Of a stretch of DNA of 64,000 bases, positions 1 to 7,477 are shown one piece after another. Both the position numbers and the translations under genes were made by a program. This DNA comes from Streptomyces sp. 1222.5. Lineage in GTDB: Bacteria; Actinomycetota; Actinomycetes; Streptomycetales; Streptomycetaceae. The notes under the pieces are model-generated. The model ran no database searches and had not been told where the DNA came from. It saw nothing but the letters and a program-made list of their open reading frames with translations. The stretch lies in NCBI RefSeq assembly GCF_900105245.1, contig NZ_FNSZ01000001.1:2728001-2792000 (forward strand). Direction: 5' to 3'. Position 1 is the stretch's first letter. Each line of letters starts with the position of its first letter.

Positions 1-929
1 AGCGGCTTGTTCTTCTGGTCGTACCACTGCCGGTAGGTGAAGATCGAGCCGTCGTTGAACTGGAGCGCCGACCACACGTACGCCGCCACCCACGGGAATT
101 TCGCGATGGAGAAGTTCCCCCACTGGTGCTCGAACCACATCGAGCCGCTGATCCGTCGCGTGCGGTTGCCGATGGTGATGGTGCCGGTGATGTTCTGTTT
201 CGGGGCGCCGTAGTAGTAGGAGAGCGAGGACATCGTCTGCGGGTCGGCCTGCCCGGTCCAGGGCGTGTTCTCGTTCTCCACGCCGTACGGCGTCATGGGG
301 ATGTAGCCGTACGGAGTGTGGGTCCTGAGCTCCACCTTCATGTTGATCTTCGCGTTGGTGTTGGTCGTCACGCTCGTGAAACTCAGCGACCAGATGTCGG
401 CTTTGGCGCGGTGGATCGTGGTGAAGCTGGTGTTCCCGCCCTGTGCGCTGTAGAGGAAGTCGTTGAGCGAGTCGGATCCCGGAGGGGCGGTCGCGGTCAG
501 CGGTTCGGGCAGGGTCCGTTCCGTCCAGACGAAGTCGTGCGTCTTGAGGTTGCCCAGGGAGAAGAAGAAGCGACGTTGCGTCTGGCCTGGGGAGACGCCC
601 TCGTTGAAGACGTTGTAGAAGAGCCCGAGGTCTTCGCCGGTGTCCTGGTCGGTGACGTATCCGGTCCAGTAGTGCCACTCCTCCAGCAGGCCGCCGTTGT
701 AGATGCCGGCCGCGTGCCACTTGTGGTCCTCGGGCAGGGTGAACAGAGAGTGGGCCGAGGTGGTGGCGAGGCGCTCCGGCTGGCCCGGATTCCCGGTGGC
801 CTCGCCGCCGGTGGGCTCCATGTTGAGCGTCGTGCAGGCTGCCAGGGGTGTGGCAGCGCCCAGTGCCAGCGCGGAGCGCAGGATGCCGCGGCGGCTGGGC
901 GGCCCGGCCGTGCCTTCACTGGCGCTCAT
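1..929 (-). CDS. AttH/CrtC-type lipocalin-like Tat lipoprotein (3' end off the window)
   Basis: The minus-strand frame opens at ATG 929 and runs off the left edge, so about 309 codons are visible. The N-terminus has a twin-arginine motif (SRRGIL, residues 12-17), a hydrophobic stretch and a lipobox ending in Cys32 (PLAAC). It should therefore be exported folded by Tat and anchored as a lipoprotein. The later part contains GSMWFEHQWGNF, which resembles the conserved motif of AttH / hydroxyneurosporene-synthase (CrtC) lipocalin-like proteins. Some of these hydrate lipids or carotenoids; the substrate here is unknown. No neighbour hints at a pathway. Family call is by eye and moderately sure; enzymatic role is not. 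Confidence 0.72.
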   Translation of the reverse strand, partial: MSASEGTAGPPSRRGILRSALALGAATPLAACTTLNMEPTGGEATGNPGQPERLATTSAHSLFTLPEDHKWHAAGIYNGGLLEEWHYWTGYVTDQDTGEDLGLFYNVFNEGVSPGQTQRRFFFSLGNLKTHDFVWTERTLPEPLTATAPPGSDSLNDFLYSAQGGNTSFTTIHRAKADIWSLSFTSVTTNTNAKINMKVELRTHTPYGYIPMTPYGVENENTPWTGQADPQTMSSLSYYYGAPKQNITGTITIGNRTRRISGSMWFEHQWGNFSIAKFPWVAAYVWSALQFNDGSIFTYRQWYDQKNKP

Positions 930-1697
930 ACTGGGGTGCTTGGCGTCCGCGGTGGGTATGTCCGAGGTCGAGTTGTGCTGATCTGTCGGCTCCGTTTCAG
1001 CATCCGCGACCACAGTGATCACCAGGCGAGACGAGGCGTCCACATTTAGTGACGCATGCGGCTGAACCTATGCCAGCTGGGCATGTGCAGCATCTCGGGC
1101 AGCGGCATTCGGATGTCCCCGAGACGCATACAGCCCACATTCGCGACGAATTCGGTTAGGAGCGGTGGGCCCCCGCAGCGTCTCACTCCGGTCACCACTC
1201 CCCAGCTCCCATCCCGTACGCCGTCGACCCACACTCCGTGGAGCAGGCGTGGTTCATGGCGTCCAGGTGGAGCGCGCCACTGTACGAACGACCTGGACGC
1301 CAAGGGCCGCGTCTGCTCGGCTTTGCCTGGGTCGATGGCGTACGGGATGGGAGCCCCTAGCATCTGCCACGACGAGCCCGCAGTCGGCGACGGCGCCCCC
1401 TCCATCCCGGTGCCGGCCGATCCCCCGCCGGAGGCTCTGTTCTGACCGTGGCCGTGCATGCGGTGATCGGTTCATGGCCTCCGGCCCTATCCACATGTGG
1501 GCGCGCGTCGGCGCAGCGCGGGCGGAGCGGGCCGGAGGCAGGAGCGTTGCCCACAGCGGAGCCGGGAGCGCGCCCGGCGGAGCGGAGCGCAGCCGGGGCT
1601 TGATGAAGTAGGGAAAGTCTTACCGCGCTCTGCTCACAGAGCGATGTCCGCTCCCGGTAGATGCTTGTTTCGGTCCCAGCTGATGTCGAGGCCGACC
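930..1697. other. Gene-poor stretch with a foldback element
   Basis: I see no convincing gene here. A minus-strand frame (1046-1459) has a tail that could be a gene fragment, but it reads straight through the palindromic element at 1205-1354, so I do not call it. From about 1500 to 1600 the sequence is GC-rich and repetitive without a clear unit. The stretch separates the lipoprotein gene from the small accessory genes. Confidence 0.5.
1205..1354 (+). repeat. 150-bp imperfect palindrome (foldback element or structured RNA)
   Basis: Two 64-nt arms (1205-1268 and 1291-1354) are inverted copies around a 22-nt loop. The outer 27 nt match at 26 positions, the inner 11 nt match perfectly, and the middle 26 nt match at 14. 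In a plus-strand transcript six of the remaining mismatches become G-U pairs. It could be a small foldback transposon relic or a long hairpin RNA. No target-site duplication was recognised. Confidence 0.75.
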
Positions 1698-2024
1698 TCA
1701 CGGTCGCTCACTCTGGCGGTGCATGGGCGGCCGATCGAGTACTTCGACGTACATGATCCGGCCATCAACGACGTCCAGGCACAGCATGCCTCGCGAGGGC
1801 AAAAGCGGCACACACCGATGACCAGGGCCGTATGGCTGCCCCCGCGGATGAGCTGCGGTCTGGAAGCTCTGGCAAAAGTCATCGCCGCAGCCGCACTCGT
1901 CAACCAGACGAAGATCCCACGCACAGATGGCTAGCTCACGTTCTCCTTCGTTCTCCAGGAGAGTGATCAGCTCTGTGACGAGCCCCGGAAAGACGGCGCG
2001 GACAAGGGGGTAGTCCTGCTCCAT
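1698..2024 (-). CDS. Conserved small protein of unknown function
   Basis: The protein is 108 aa from ATG 2024. An upstream TTG at 2072 in the same frame would add 16 residues, but ATG begins just before the conserved-looking part. The sequence is acidic and folded-looking, with a CGCGDDFC motif, then a Gly/Pro-rich stretch with GPGHR, then LCLDVVDGRIMYVEVL, which looks like paired beta strands. I recall similar actinomycete hypothetical proteins but know no function. It lies downstream of the NUDIX-immunity pair on the same strand, with a hairpin and a repeat between. It may belong to the same accessory set. Confidence 0.55.
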   Translation of the reverse strand: MEQDYPLVRAVFPGLVTELITLLENEGERELAICAWDLRLVDECGCGDDFCQSFQTAAHPRGQPYGPGHRCVPLLPSRGMLCLDVVDGRIMYVEVLDRPPMHRQSERP

Positions 2025-2064
2025 GACCGGAGGGTAACTGGAGACGGGACAGTCCCTAAGGCCC

Positions 2065-2116
2065 ACCGTCAAACATCACCTGGGACCAGAACCGTCAAGC
2101 ATCAGCTGTGATCCGG
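2065..2116. repeat. 26-bp tandem duplication
   Basis: Two adjacent 26-bp units begin ACCGTCAA at 2065 and 2091. The first 18 bases agree except at two positions and the last 8 agree less well. The repeat lies between the immunity-type gene and the gene at 1698-2024 and overlaps the start of the hairpin at 2106-2128. Confidence 0.7.
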
Positions 2117-2128
2117 CACTGATCACAG
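2106..2128 (-). terminator. Hairpin at the end of the immunity gene
   Basis: CTGTGATC and GATCACAG form a perfect 8-bp stem around a 7-nt loop. The hairpin overlaps the stop codon of the minus-strand gene 2123-2350. There is no clear U-tract, so it may be a weak terminator or an operator. Confidence 0.45.
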
Positions 2129-2350
2129 AGCGAACGGTTCGTAGGCCAGTGCTCGGTCCACGACCTTCTCGGCCGTCATCTGGGGGTCGAAGTCCCAGAA
2201 GATGTAGTCACTGACGTGTGGGCAGCCGAGTCCGCGGACCAGTGCTGCGATGATCTCGTCGGCTTCGGCCTCGTCGGCGTAGTCGGAGTCCATGAGCCGC
2301 TGAACAAGGCCGATGCCTGCTTCTCGGCTCATGCTGCGTGGTGTGGTCAT
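2123..2350 (-). CDS. Colicin/pyocin-type immunity-like small protein
   Basis: This is a 75-aa acidic protein. The first half is helical with repeated Glu/Asp (residues 20-35). The second half contains HVSDYIFWDFDPQMTAEKVVD, which follows the pattern of the E-colicin/pyocin immunity family (His-x-Ser-Asp followed by aromatic residues, then a Thr-x-Glu helix). Streptomyces relatives are often called bacteriocin or e9imm immunity peptides. Known members bind and block a DNase toxin. No toxin gene is beside it, so it would be an orphan. Its ATG overlaps the NUDIX stop (ATGA), so the two genes are probably translated together. Confidence 0.65.
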   Translation of the reverse strand: MTTPRSMSREAGIGLVQRLMDSDYADEAEADEIIAALVRGLGCPHVSDYIFWDFDPQMTAEKVVDRALAYEPFAL

Positions 2351-2835
2351 GCGGCCTTGCCGCCGGGTTTCTGCCCGTGTTCGAGGGAGACCGGTGCGGC
2401 CTCGTTTCGGGCTGCTGTCGCTGCGAGGACGCGTCGGGCCAGTCGTGGGATCGTGCGCTCGGTGATCTGCTCCGGGGAGAGGAACTCGAAGCTCTTCAGC
2501 TCGTCGGGCTGCAAGGTGATCTGTGCCAGGTCCTCCTGGCTGAGCCGGCCGCCGTCGAACAGGTACAGCACCTTGTCGCCCTCGGCCTCATTCGGGGCCC
2601 AGTCGACCGCGAGCAGGCGCCCGATGGGCGGGGTGGTGATGCCCAGCTCCTCCTGGACCTCGCGGATGGCAGCGTGCAGCGGGGACTCGCCAGTCTCGAC
2701 GTATCCGCCGGGGATCTCCCAGTAGTCCTTGTACGTGGGTTCCACCATGAGGACCCGTCCCGCGGCATCAAAGAAGAGCGCACCCGCTGCCATGCGCGGG
2801 TGCGCCATCTTCGCTTCCTGTGCATTCGGCGCCAT
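2347..2835 (-). CDS. NUDIX hydrolase
   Basis: The protein is 162 aa from ATG 2835. The frame stays open further upstream, but this start sits just before the NUDIX fold. The NUDIX box is clear: GGYVETGES, then REVQEELGI, giving the G-x5-E-x7-REUxEE pattern around residues 45-65. These enzymes hydrolyse nucleoside diphosphates linked to another group; the substrate is not predictable. The stop overlaps the start of the immunity-like gene. Upstream on the same strand, 19 bp away, is a truncated TPR regulator, and regulator-NUDIX pairs of this type are common in Streptomyces. Confidence 0.9.
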   Translation of the reverse strand: MAPNAQEAKMAHPRMAAGALFFDAAGRVLMVEPTYKDYWEIPGGYVETGESPLHAAIREVQEELGITTPPIGRLLAVDWAPNEAEGDKVLYLFDGGRLSQEDLAQITLQPDELKSFEFLSPEQITERTIPRLARRVLAATAARNEAAPVSLEHGQKPGGKAA

Positions 2836-2854
2836 GCAGCCGAGCGTACCCAGC

Positions 2855-3904
2855 TCAGACGACATGCGGCCTGTCGGCCAGGTCCGCCAGACTGCGGCTG
2901 GGCTTGCCTCGCTGGTTCCGCACCCAGGTGAGTACGAGCTCGCGCGCGAGGTAGTGGCTTCGTACCTGCTCGGGGGCCCAGCTCTCCGCTTCCAGGATCT
3001 TGGCCAGTGCGTCGTCCATGCGGTTGTGGGCGCTGAGGGCTCGGGCCACCTCGAGGTTGTGCCGGGTCCGGCGCTCGGTCGGCAGGCCGCTGGTGTCGAT
3101 CTGCGGGCCCAGGTCGACGGCGACCTGCATGTCTCCCAGCTCTGCGGCGGTCGCCACTCGGTGGATGGCCACGTTCGTCGGGCCGAAAGCGGTCCAGACA
3201 TGGTTGGCATCGGTTCCGAGGCGCTGCGCCGCCCGGTCGGCCTCCGTGATGAAGGCCTGAGTGGTTGCGCGGTCCTCCGCTCGGGCCGCTGCGATGGAGC
3301 CCGCGAGGAACAGTGTCCCGTAGATGGACAGAAACTCGGGGCTTGCATTGTCCATGCCGGGGCGGAGGTACTCGCCGGCGTCTCCGACGAGTTGTGTGGC
3401 GGCATCGAAGCGGCCGTTGGACAGCAGGCAGTGAGCCACGGAGCGGAACAGGGACCCGGTCACCACCGCATTGCCGGACTGCTGGGCTGCGGCCAGGCCG
3501 CGGTCGGCCGCGATCCATGCAAGGTCGGTCTCTCCGATCTTGGTGAGCACCATGGCCGCGCCCTGATAGGTCATCGCCATGAGTTCGTGCGCCTGCTCGC
3601 GTTCCCGGCCTTCGTAGGCCTGGGCCGCAATGAGCGCGTCGGCCAGCAGCAACGGCAGACGGCGGGTGGCGAACGCGTAACGGGAGTCCTGGTAGGCGTC
3701 CCAGACCTCACCGACGCTGGCACGGAGTTCGTCGAGCGAGGTCGCCTCGCCCTCGGTGGTGACCCCCAACAGCGGAGTGAGCTGGCGGTAGTTCATCAGC
3801 GCCGAGCGAAGCGCCGGCACCGTGCGGGTGCCGCTGTCGGCTGTCCACTCCAGCAGGGTCGGCTCGGCGAGCAGGTCGACCACACCCGCCGCCTGATCGA
3901 AGCC
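2855..3904 (-). pseudogene. Truncated XRE/TPR-type regulator, 5' end lost
   Basis: About 345 codons remain, running from a stop at 2855 up to a junction near 3904. The sequence is helical and Ala/Leu-rich (ALRSALMNYRQL, LPLLLADALIAAQAYEG, then TPR-like pairs), like the C-terminal sensor half of Streptomyces XRE-TPR regulators. No helix-turn-helix is present where the N-terminus should be. Beyond 3904 the same frame runs antisense to a plasmid replication gene. I infer that recombination replaced the 5' end. A GTG near the junction could still start a shortened protein, so expression is possible. Confidence 0.7.
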
Positions 3905-4252
3905 TGCAAGTTGCTCGATCCGCTGTATCCGGAGCGCCGCCTGTGGGCCTGGGCGCACATGCTCGGCTTCCGCGGCCACTTCTCCTCGAAGTCCCGCCGC
4001 TACTCCACCACCCTCGGCGCTCTCCGCCAGGCCCGCGCCGACTACCGCGCGGCGCAGGAGCACGCCGCCCTCGTCCTCGAGGACCAGGAGCCGGACACCG
4101 TCCTGGTCCTAACCGACTGGCAGCACGCGGGCCACGGCCACACGCCCGGTGAATCCGTCCTGGCCGCCACCATCGCCCGCGGCCTCCAGCTCAACCGTGA
4201 AACCGCCCGTGAAGCCCTGCAAGACCTGGCCCTGGAAGGAGCCGCCGCATGA
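3905..4252 (+). pseudogene. 3' fragment of a pSAM2-type replication initiator (rep)
   Basis: The C-terminal ~115 codons resemble the end of Streptomyces integrative-plasmid Rep proteins, with the landmark AWAHMLGFRGHFSSKSRRYST, then a helical tail. Everything 5' of about 3905 is missing and replaced by the truncated regulator on the opposite strand. The stop overlaps the xis start (ATGA), the usual rep-xis-int arrangement of actinomycete integrative and conjugative elements. The initiator should be inactive. The upstream frame stays open into unrelated sequence, so a fusion product cannot be excluded. Confidence 0.78.
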
Positions 4253-4446
4253 CCGTCCGCACGCTTCCCGAGCGGTACCTGACCCCGGCCGACGTCGCCG
4301 AGCTGCTCGGTGTTCCGGTCGAGACGCTCTACCAGTGGCGGCGCAAGCGCACAGGTCCTCCGGCCTTCCGCGTCGGCCGGCATCTTCGCTACGACCCTGT
4401 CCGGCTTCGTCAGTGGGTCGACGGGCTGACCGAGGTGGCCGCCTGA
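4249..4446 (+). CDS. xis: Excisionase-type winged-HTH protein
   Basis: This 65-aa protein is almost entirely a MerR/excisionase-like DNA-binding domain. LTPADVAELLGVPVETLYQWRR is a helix-turn-helix and is followed by the typical RVGRHLRY wing. Such proteins bend DNA at the attachment site and direct the integrase toward excision. Its ATG overlaps the rep stop, and its stop shares one base with the integrase ATG, so the three form one translationally coupled unit. The small gene looks intact although rep is truncated. Confidence 0.88.
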   Translation: MTVRTLPERYLTPADVAELLGVPVETLYQWRRKRTGPPAFRVGRHLRYDPVRLRQWVDGLTEVAA

Positions 4447-5675
4447 TGCCCGGCCACGTGCAGGAGCGCTGGTACAAGACCGAGACGGGCCCGGACGGCA
4501 AGCCTATGAAGGTGAAGACCGACCGCTACGGCAGCGGCCTCCGCTACCGGGCTCGGTACGTCGGGCCGGACGGCACCGAGAAGAGCCGGTCCTTCCCCGA
4601 CCGTCAGAAGCGCAAGGCGGAAGAGTGGCTGGCCGAGACGGCTGCCGACATGTCCCGCGGTCAGTACGTCGACCCAAAGGCCGCCCGGATGACCTTCCAG
4701 CAGTACGCGGAGCGCTGGATCACCGGGCAGACGACCGACCTGAACACCCGCATCGGAGTGGAGACCCGGCTCCGGCTACACGCCTTCCCTCGCATCGGGG
4801 CGCGCCCGCTCGGCTCCTTCCGCCCGGTCCACATCCGCGAGTTCGTGCGCGACCTGGAGAACGACTCGATAGGCGGCACCTACGCCCGCAACGCCAACGT
4901 CCGCGCGGTGCTTTCGGCCGCCGTGGATGACGGCCACCTCGCCCGGAATCCGTGCTCGGCGGCATCTGTCCGGCCGCCCGCCGTCTCGACCGCCCGGGTC
5001 GTGCCGTGGCTCCCGTCCCAGGTTCGTGCGGTCCGGGACGCTCTGCCCGAGCGGTACCAGGCCATGGTCTCCGTGGGCAGCGGCTGCGGTCTCCGGCAGG
5101 GCGAGATCATCGGTCTGTCGGAGGACGCCGTGCAGCTCGACGGAGACACGCTGCGGGTCACCACTCAGGTCAAGCTGATCCGGGGTGTCGCGGTCTTCGC
5201 TCCGCCCAAGGGCAACAAGGAGCGGGACGTACCGCTGCCGTCCTCGGTGGCGTCCGCCCTGCGGCAGCACACGAAGAGTCACCCGCCCGTGGGCATCAAG
5301 CTGCCGTGGGGCAGGCCGGACGGCCCGTTGACCGAGCGGCGCCTGATCTTCACCAACAAGGCCGCTGGAATCGTCTGGCGCAGCAACTTCAACACCCATG
5401 AGTGGAAGCCCGCTCTCGCGTCTGCCGGCCTCATCCCGACGCCCGAACCGGGTAAGCCGTACGCCTCCGCGCGGCAGCACGGGATGCACGCCCTTCGCCA
5501 CTTCTACGCCTCGGTCCTCCTGGACTCGGGCGAGAGCATCAAGGCCGTGAGCGAGTACCTCGGCCATGCCGATCCGGCGATGACGCTGCGGGTGTACGCC
5601 CACTTGATGCCCAGCAGCAGCGAGCGAGCCCGCCGGGCCCTGGACGCGGTCTTCGACACGGCCCAGGAGCCCTGA
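4446..5675 (+). CDS. int: Tyrosine-recombinase integrase of an integrative element
   Basis: The protein is 409 aa from the ATG that overlaps the xis stop. An arm-binding N-terminal region (about 1-80) and a core-binding domain (about 82-185) precede the catalytic domain. Catalytic residues are visible: Arg217 in GCGLRQGE, His348-x-x-Arg351 in HALRHF, His374 in YLGHAD, and Tyr384 in RVYAHL. The length is normal and no lesion was seen, so it may still be active. It would have integrated the element whose rep and xis lie just upstream. The attachment site normally lies next to int, but I found no tRNA or clear repeat there. Confidence 0.95.
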   Translation: MPGHVQERWYKTETGPDGKPMKVKTDRYGSGLRYRARYVGPDGTEKSRSFPDRQKRKAEEWLAETAADMSRGQYVDPKAARMTFQQYAERWITGQTTDLNTRIGVETRLRLHAFPRIGARPLGSFRPVHIREFVRDLENDSIGGTYARNANVRAVLSAAVDDGHLARNPCSAASVRPPAVSTARVVPWLPSQVRAVRDALPERYQAMVSVGSGCGLRQGEIIGLSEDAVQLDGDTLRVTTQVKLIRGVAVFAPPKGNKERDVPLPSSVASALRQHTKSHPPVGIKLPWGRPDGPLTERRLIFTNKAAGIVWRSNFNTHEWKPALASAGLIPTPEPGKPYASARQHGMHALRHFYASVLLDSGESIKAVSEYLGHADPAMTLRVYAHLMPSSSERARRALDAVFDTAQEP

Positions 5676-5706
5676 CGGCCCAGAGGCGGCCCAGCGGGCT
5701 TAGGAC

Positions 5707-5743
5707 AGCCCCCTACCGGCGACATCATCGCTGGTGGGGGGCT
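5707..5743 (+). terminator. Strong hairpin after int
   Basis: Two 16-nt arms (5707-5722 and 5728-5743) pair fully if two G-U pairs are allowed, with a 5-nt loop, and are followed by TCTTCGT. It lies 31 bp past the integrase stop and probably ends the rep-xis-int transcript, insulating ku. Confidence 0.8.
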
Positions 5744-5938
5744 TCTTCGTGCCCGCAGCACATCAGTTCTCCGGGCTTAGGCATAGCGTTACCAGTGTCG
5801 CAGATCCACATGGGTGACCCGGGGGTGTGGCCCGCTCGACCGGCCGCAGCAGGGGCCAGAGCGTGGCGTAGGCCCGCGTGCGGTGCGGCTGGGGCGCTCA
5901 TAGGCTGACGGTGCTCGGGGCGACTGCGGAGGTTGGTC

Positions 5939-6862
5939 ATGCCCCGAACCATCTGGTCAGGCGCCATCTCGTTCGGCCTGGTCACCGTGCCGATCAACGT
6001 GGTCGGCGCCACGGAGGACCACAGCATCCACTTCCACCAGTACCACTTGGAGGACATGGGCCGGGTGCGCTACCGCAAGGTGTGCGAGCTGGAGGACCGC
6101 GAGGTCCCGCAGGACGAGATCGGCAAGGGCTACGAGGTGACCAGGACACAGGTCGTCCCGATCACGGACGAGGACCTGAGCAATCTGCCGCTGCCCACGG
6201 CGAAGGCCATCGAGATCGACGCGTTCGTTCCCCTCGCGTCGATCGATCCGATCCGGATCTCCGACGGGTACTACCTCCAGCCGGCGGGCCAGGTCGCCGC
6301 CAAGCCGTACAAGCTGCTGGTGCAGGCCCTCAGCCGCTCGAGCAAGGTCGCCGTCGCGAAGTACGCGTGGAGCGGCAGGGAGCGGCTGGGCCTGCTGCGG
6401 GTACGCGACGGCGTTCTCGTGCTGCACGCGATGCGCTGGCCGGACGAGATCCGCGATCCCACCGAGCTGCTCCCCGCTCCGGTCGAGATCACCGACGAGG
6501 AGATCGAGGGCGCCCTCGCGCTCATGGACACCATGACCGCCGACTCCCTCGAAGGACCCGAGTTCCAGGACCAGTACACGGAGGCCGTCGCGCGGATCAT
6601 CGAGGCGAAGCGCGGGAACAAGCCGCTCCCGGAGGCACCCGAACCGGAGGAGCCGGCGCAGGTGCTCGACCTGATGGCCGCACTGAACGCGTCCGTGCAG
6701 CAGGCGAAGAGGTCCCGGGGCGAGGGAGCGGGCCCGGCGGAGGTCCACGAACTGCCCCCACCGAAGAAGAGGGCGCCCGCCAAGAAGCAGCCGGCCAAGA
6801 AGGCCACGGCGAAGAAGACGACCACGAAGAAGGCACCGGGCAGGAAACCGCGCAGTGCCTAG
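5939..6862 (+). CDS. ku: Bacterial Ku, DNA double-strand-end binding protein
   Basis: The protein is 307 aa. It begins PRTIWSGAISFGLVTVPI, the hallmark of bacterial Ku, and continues through the Ku core to about residue 250. The tail (about 270-307) is a Lys/Ala-rich, histone-like extension, seen in many actinomycete Ku proteins and known to help DNA binding. Ku homodimers thread onto broken ends and recruit a LigD-type ligase in non-homologous end joining. No ligD is adjacent. ATG at 5939 is chosen over a TTG six bases upstream. Streptomyces often carry several ku copies, so this may be one of several. Confidence 0.95.
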   Translation: MPRTIWSGAISFGLVTVPINVVGATEDHSIHFHQYHLEDMGRVRYRKVCELEDREVPQDEIGKGYEVTRTQVVPITDEDLSNLPLPTAKAIEIDAFVPLASIDPIRISDGYYLQPAGQVAAKPYKLLVQALSRSSKVAVAKYAWSGRERLGLLRVRDGVLVLHAMRWPDEIRDPTELLPAPVEITDEEIEGALALMDTMTADSLEGPEFQDQYTEAVARIIEAKRGNKPLPEAPEPEEPAQVLDLMAALNASVQQAKRSRGEGAGPAEVHELPPPKKRAPAKKQPAKKATAKKTTTKKAPGRKPRSA

Positions 6863-7202
6863 TCGTCCGGCGGAGCCGACCGGCCGACTGACGTGATCGT
6901 GGGTGCGTACCCTCCGTCCGCCGGCTCGGGCCTGCTGACCGCCCGGGCCGGCGCGTGCGTTGCGCCGAGATACCTGCGGCCCGACCGGGTCCGGCTCGCG
7001 GCGCATGCGCCGGGCGACACCACGTACGACCGGCTCCGGCCCGTCGTACCGGCGGCGCCCCCGGTCGAGCGCACCCGGCCCGTCCCGGCGACGGGGTTCT
7101 TCGGAGCTGCCGCGGCGGCGGAAGACGCCATGCTCGTCCGGCTCGACCGACGGGGAGCCGAGCCCGGCGGCGCGGGCCGGGGCCCGCCCACGCCGTGGCC
7201 CC
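6863..7202. other. Intergenic, no supported gene
   Basis: A GTG-started open frame (6893-7261) exists on the plus strand, but its product is low-complexity Arg/Pro/Ala sequence with no domain, and it overlaps the better-supported small gene on the other strand. I see no RNA gene or clear repeat. Confidence 0.5.
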
Positions 7203-7391
7203 TCAGTCGTCGCCGGAGCTGTTGTTGCGGCCCCGGCTCCGGTTCTTCGTGGAGGTGCTGACGACTTCGGCGGCCACGAGGGTCACCTTCGCCACGACGC
7301 GGGCCCAGCGTGGGCCGCCTCGCTCCGCCCACACCACGCAGACGCATCCGCCGATGACGAGCGCCAGGACGCCGAGCAGCACAACGATCAT
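7203..7391 (-). CDS. Small single-pass membrane protein
   Basis: This 62-aa protein begins at ATG 7391 with a good ribosome-binding site (GGGGGAG) a few bases upstream. Residues 1-20 are a hydrophobic segment (IVVLLGVLALVIGGCVCVVW), followed by a basic, Ser/Asn-rich cytoplasmic-looking tail. Short proteins of this layout recur in Streptomyces genomes, but I know no function. It stands alone between ku and the P450. Confidence 0.65.
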   Translation of the reverse strand: MIVVLLGVLALVIGGCVCVVWAERGGPRWARVVAKVTLVAAEVVSTSTKNRSRGRNNSSGDD

Positions 7392-7477
7392 TTCTCCCCC
7401 ACCTGTGCGGTCAGGCCGCGGTCATGCCGGAAGCCTTGGTCGTTCCGGCAGACGCCGCACGTGCGCGATCGGTTCCC

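Noticed and set aside
1046..1459. 137-codon minus-strand frame
   Set aside because: It runs through the 150-bp palindrome and has no recognisable domain. Only its C-terminal part could be a gene fragment.
5695..5781. Two copies of CGGGCTTAGG near the end of int as possible att repeats
   Set aside because: Ten bases is short, the copies are 77 bp apart on the same side of int, and no partner on the other side of the element was found.
6893..7261. GTG-started frame after ku
   Set aside because: Low-complexity Arg/Pro/Ala sequence with no domain; it overlaps the better-supported membrane protein gene on the other strand.
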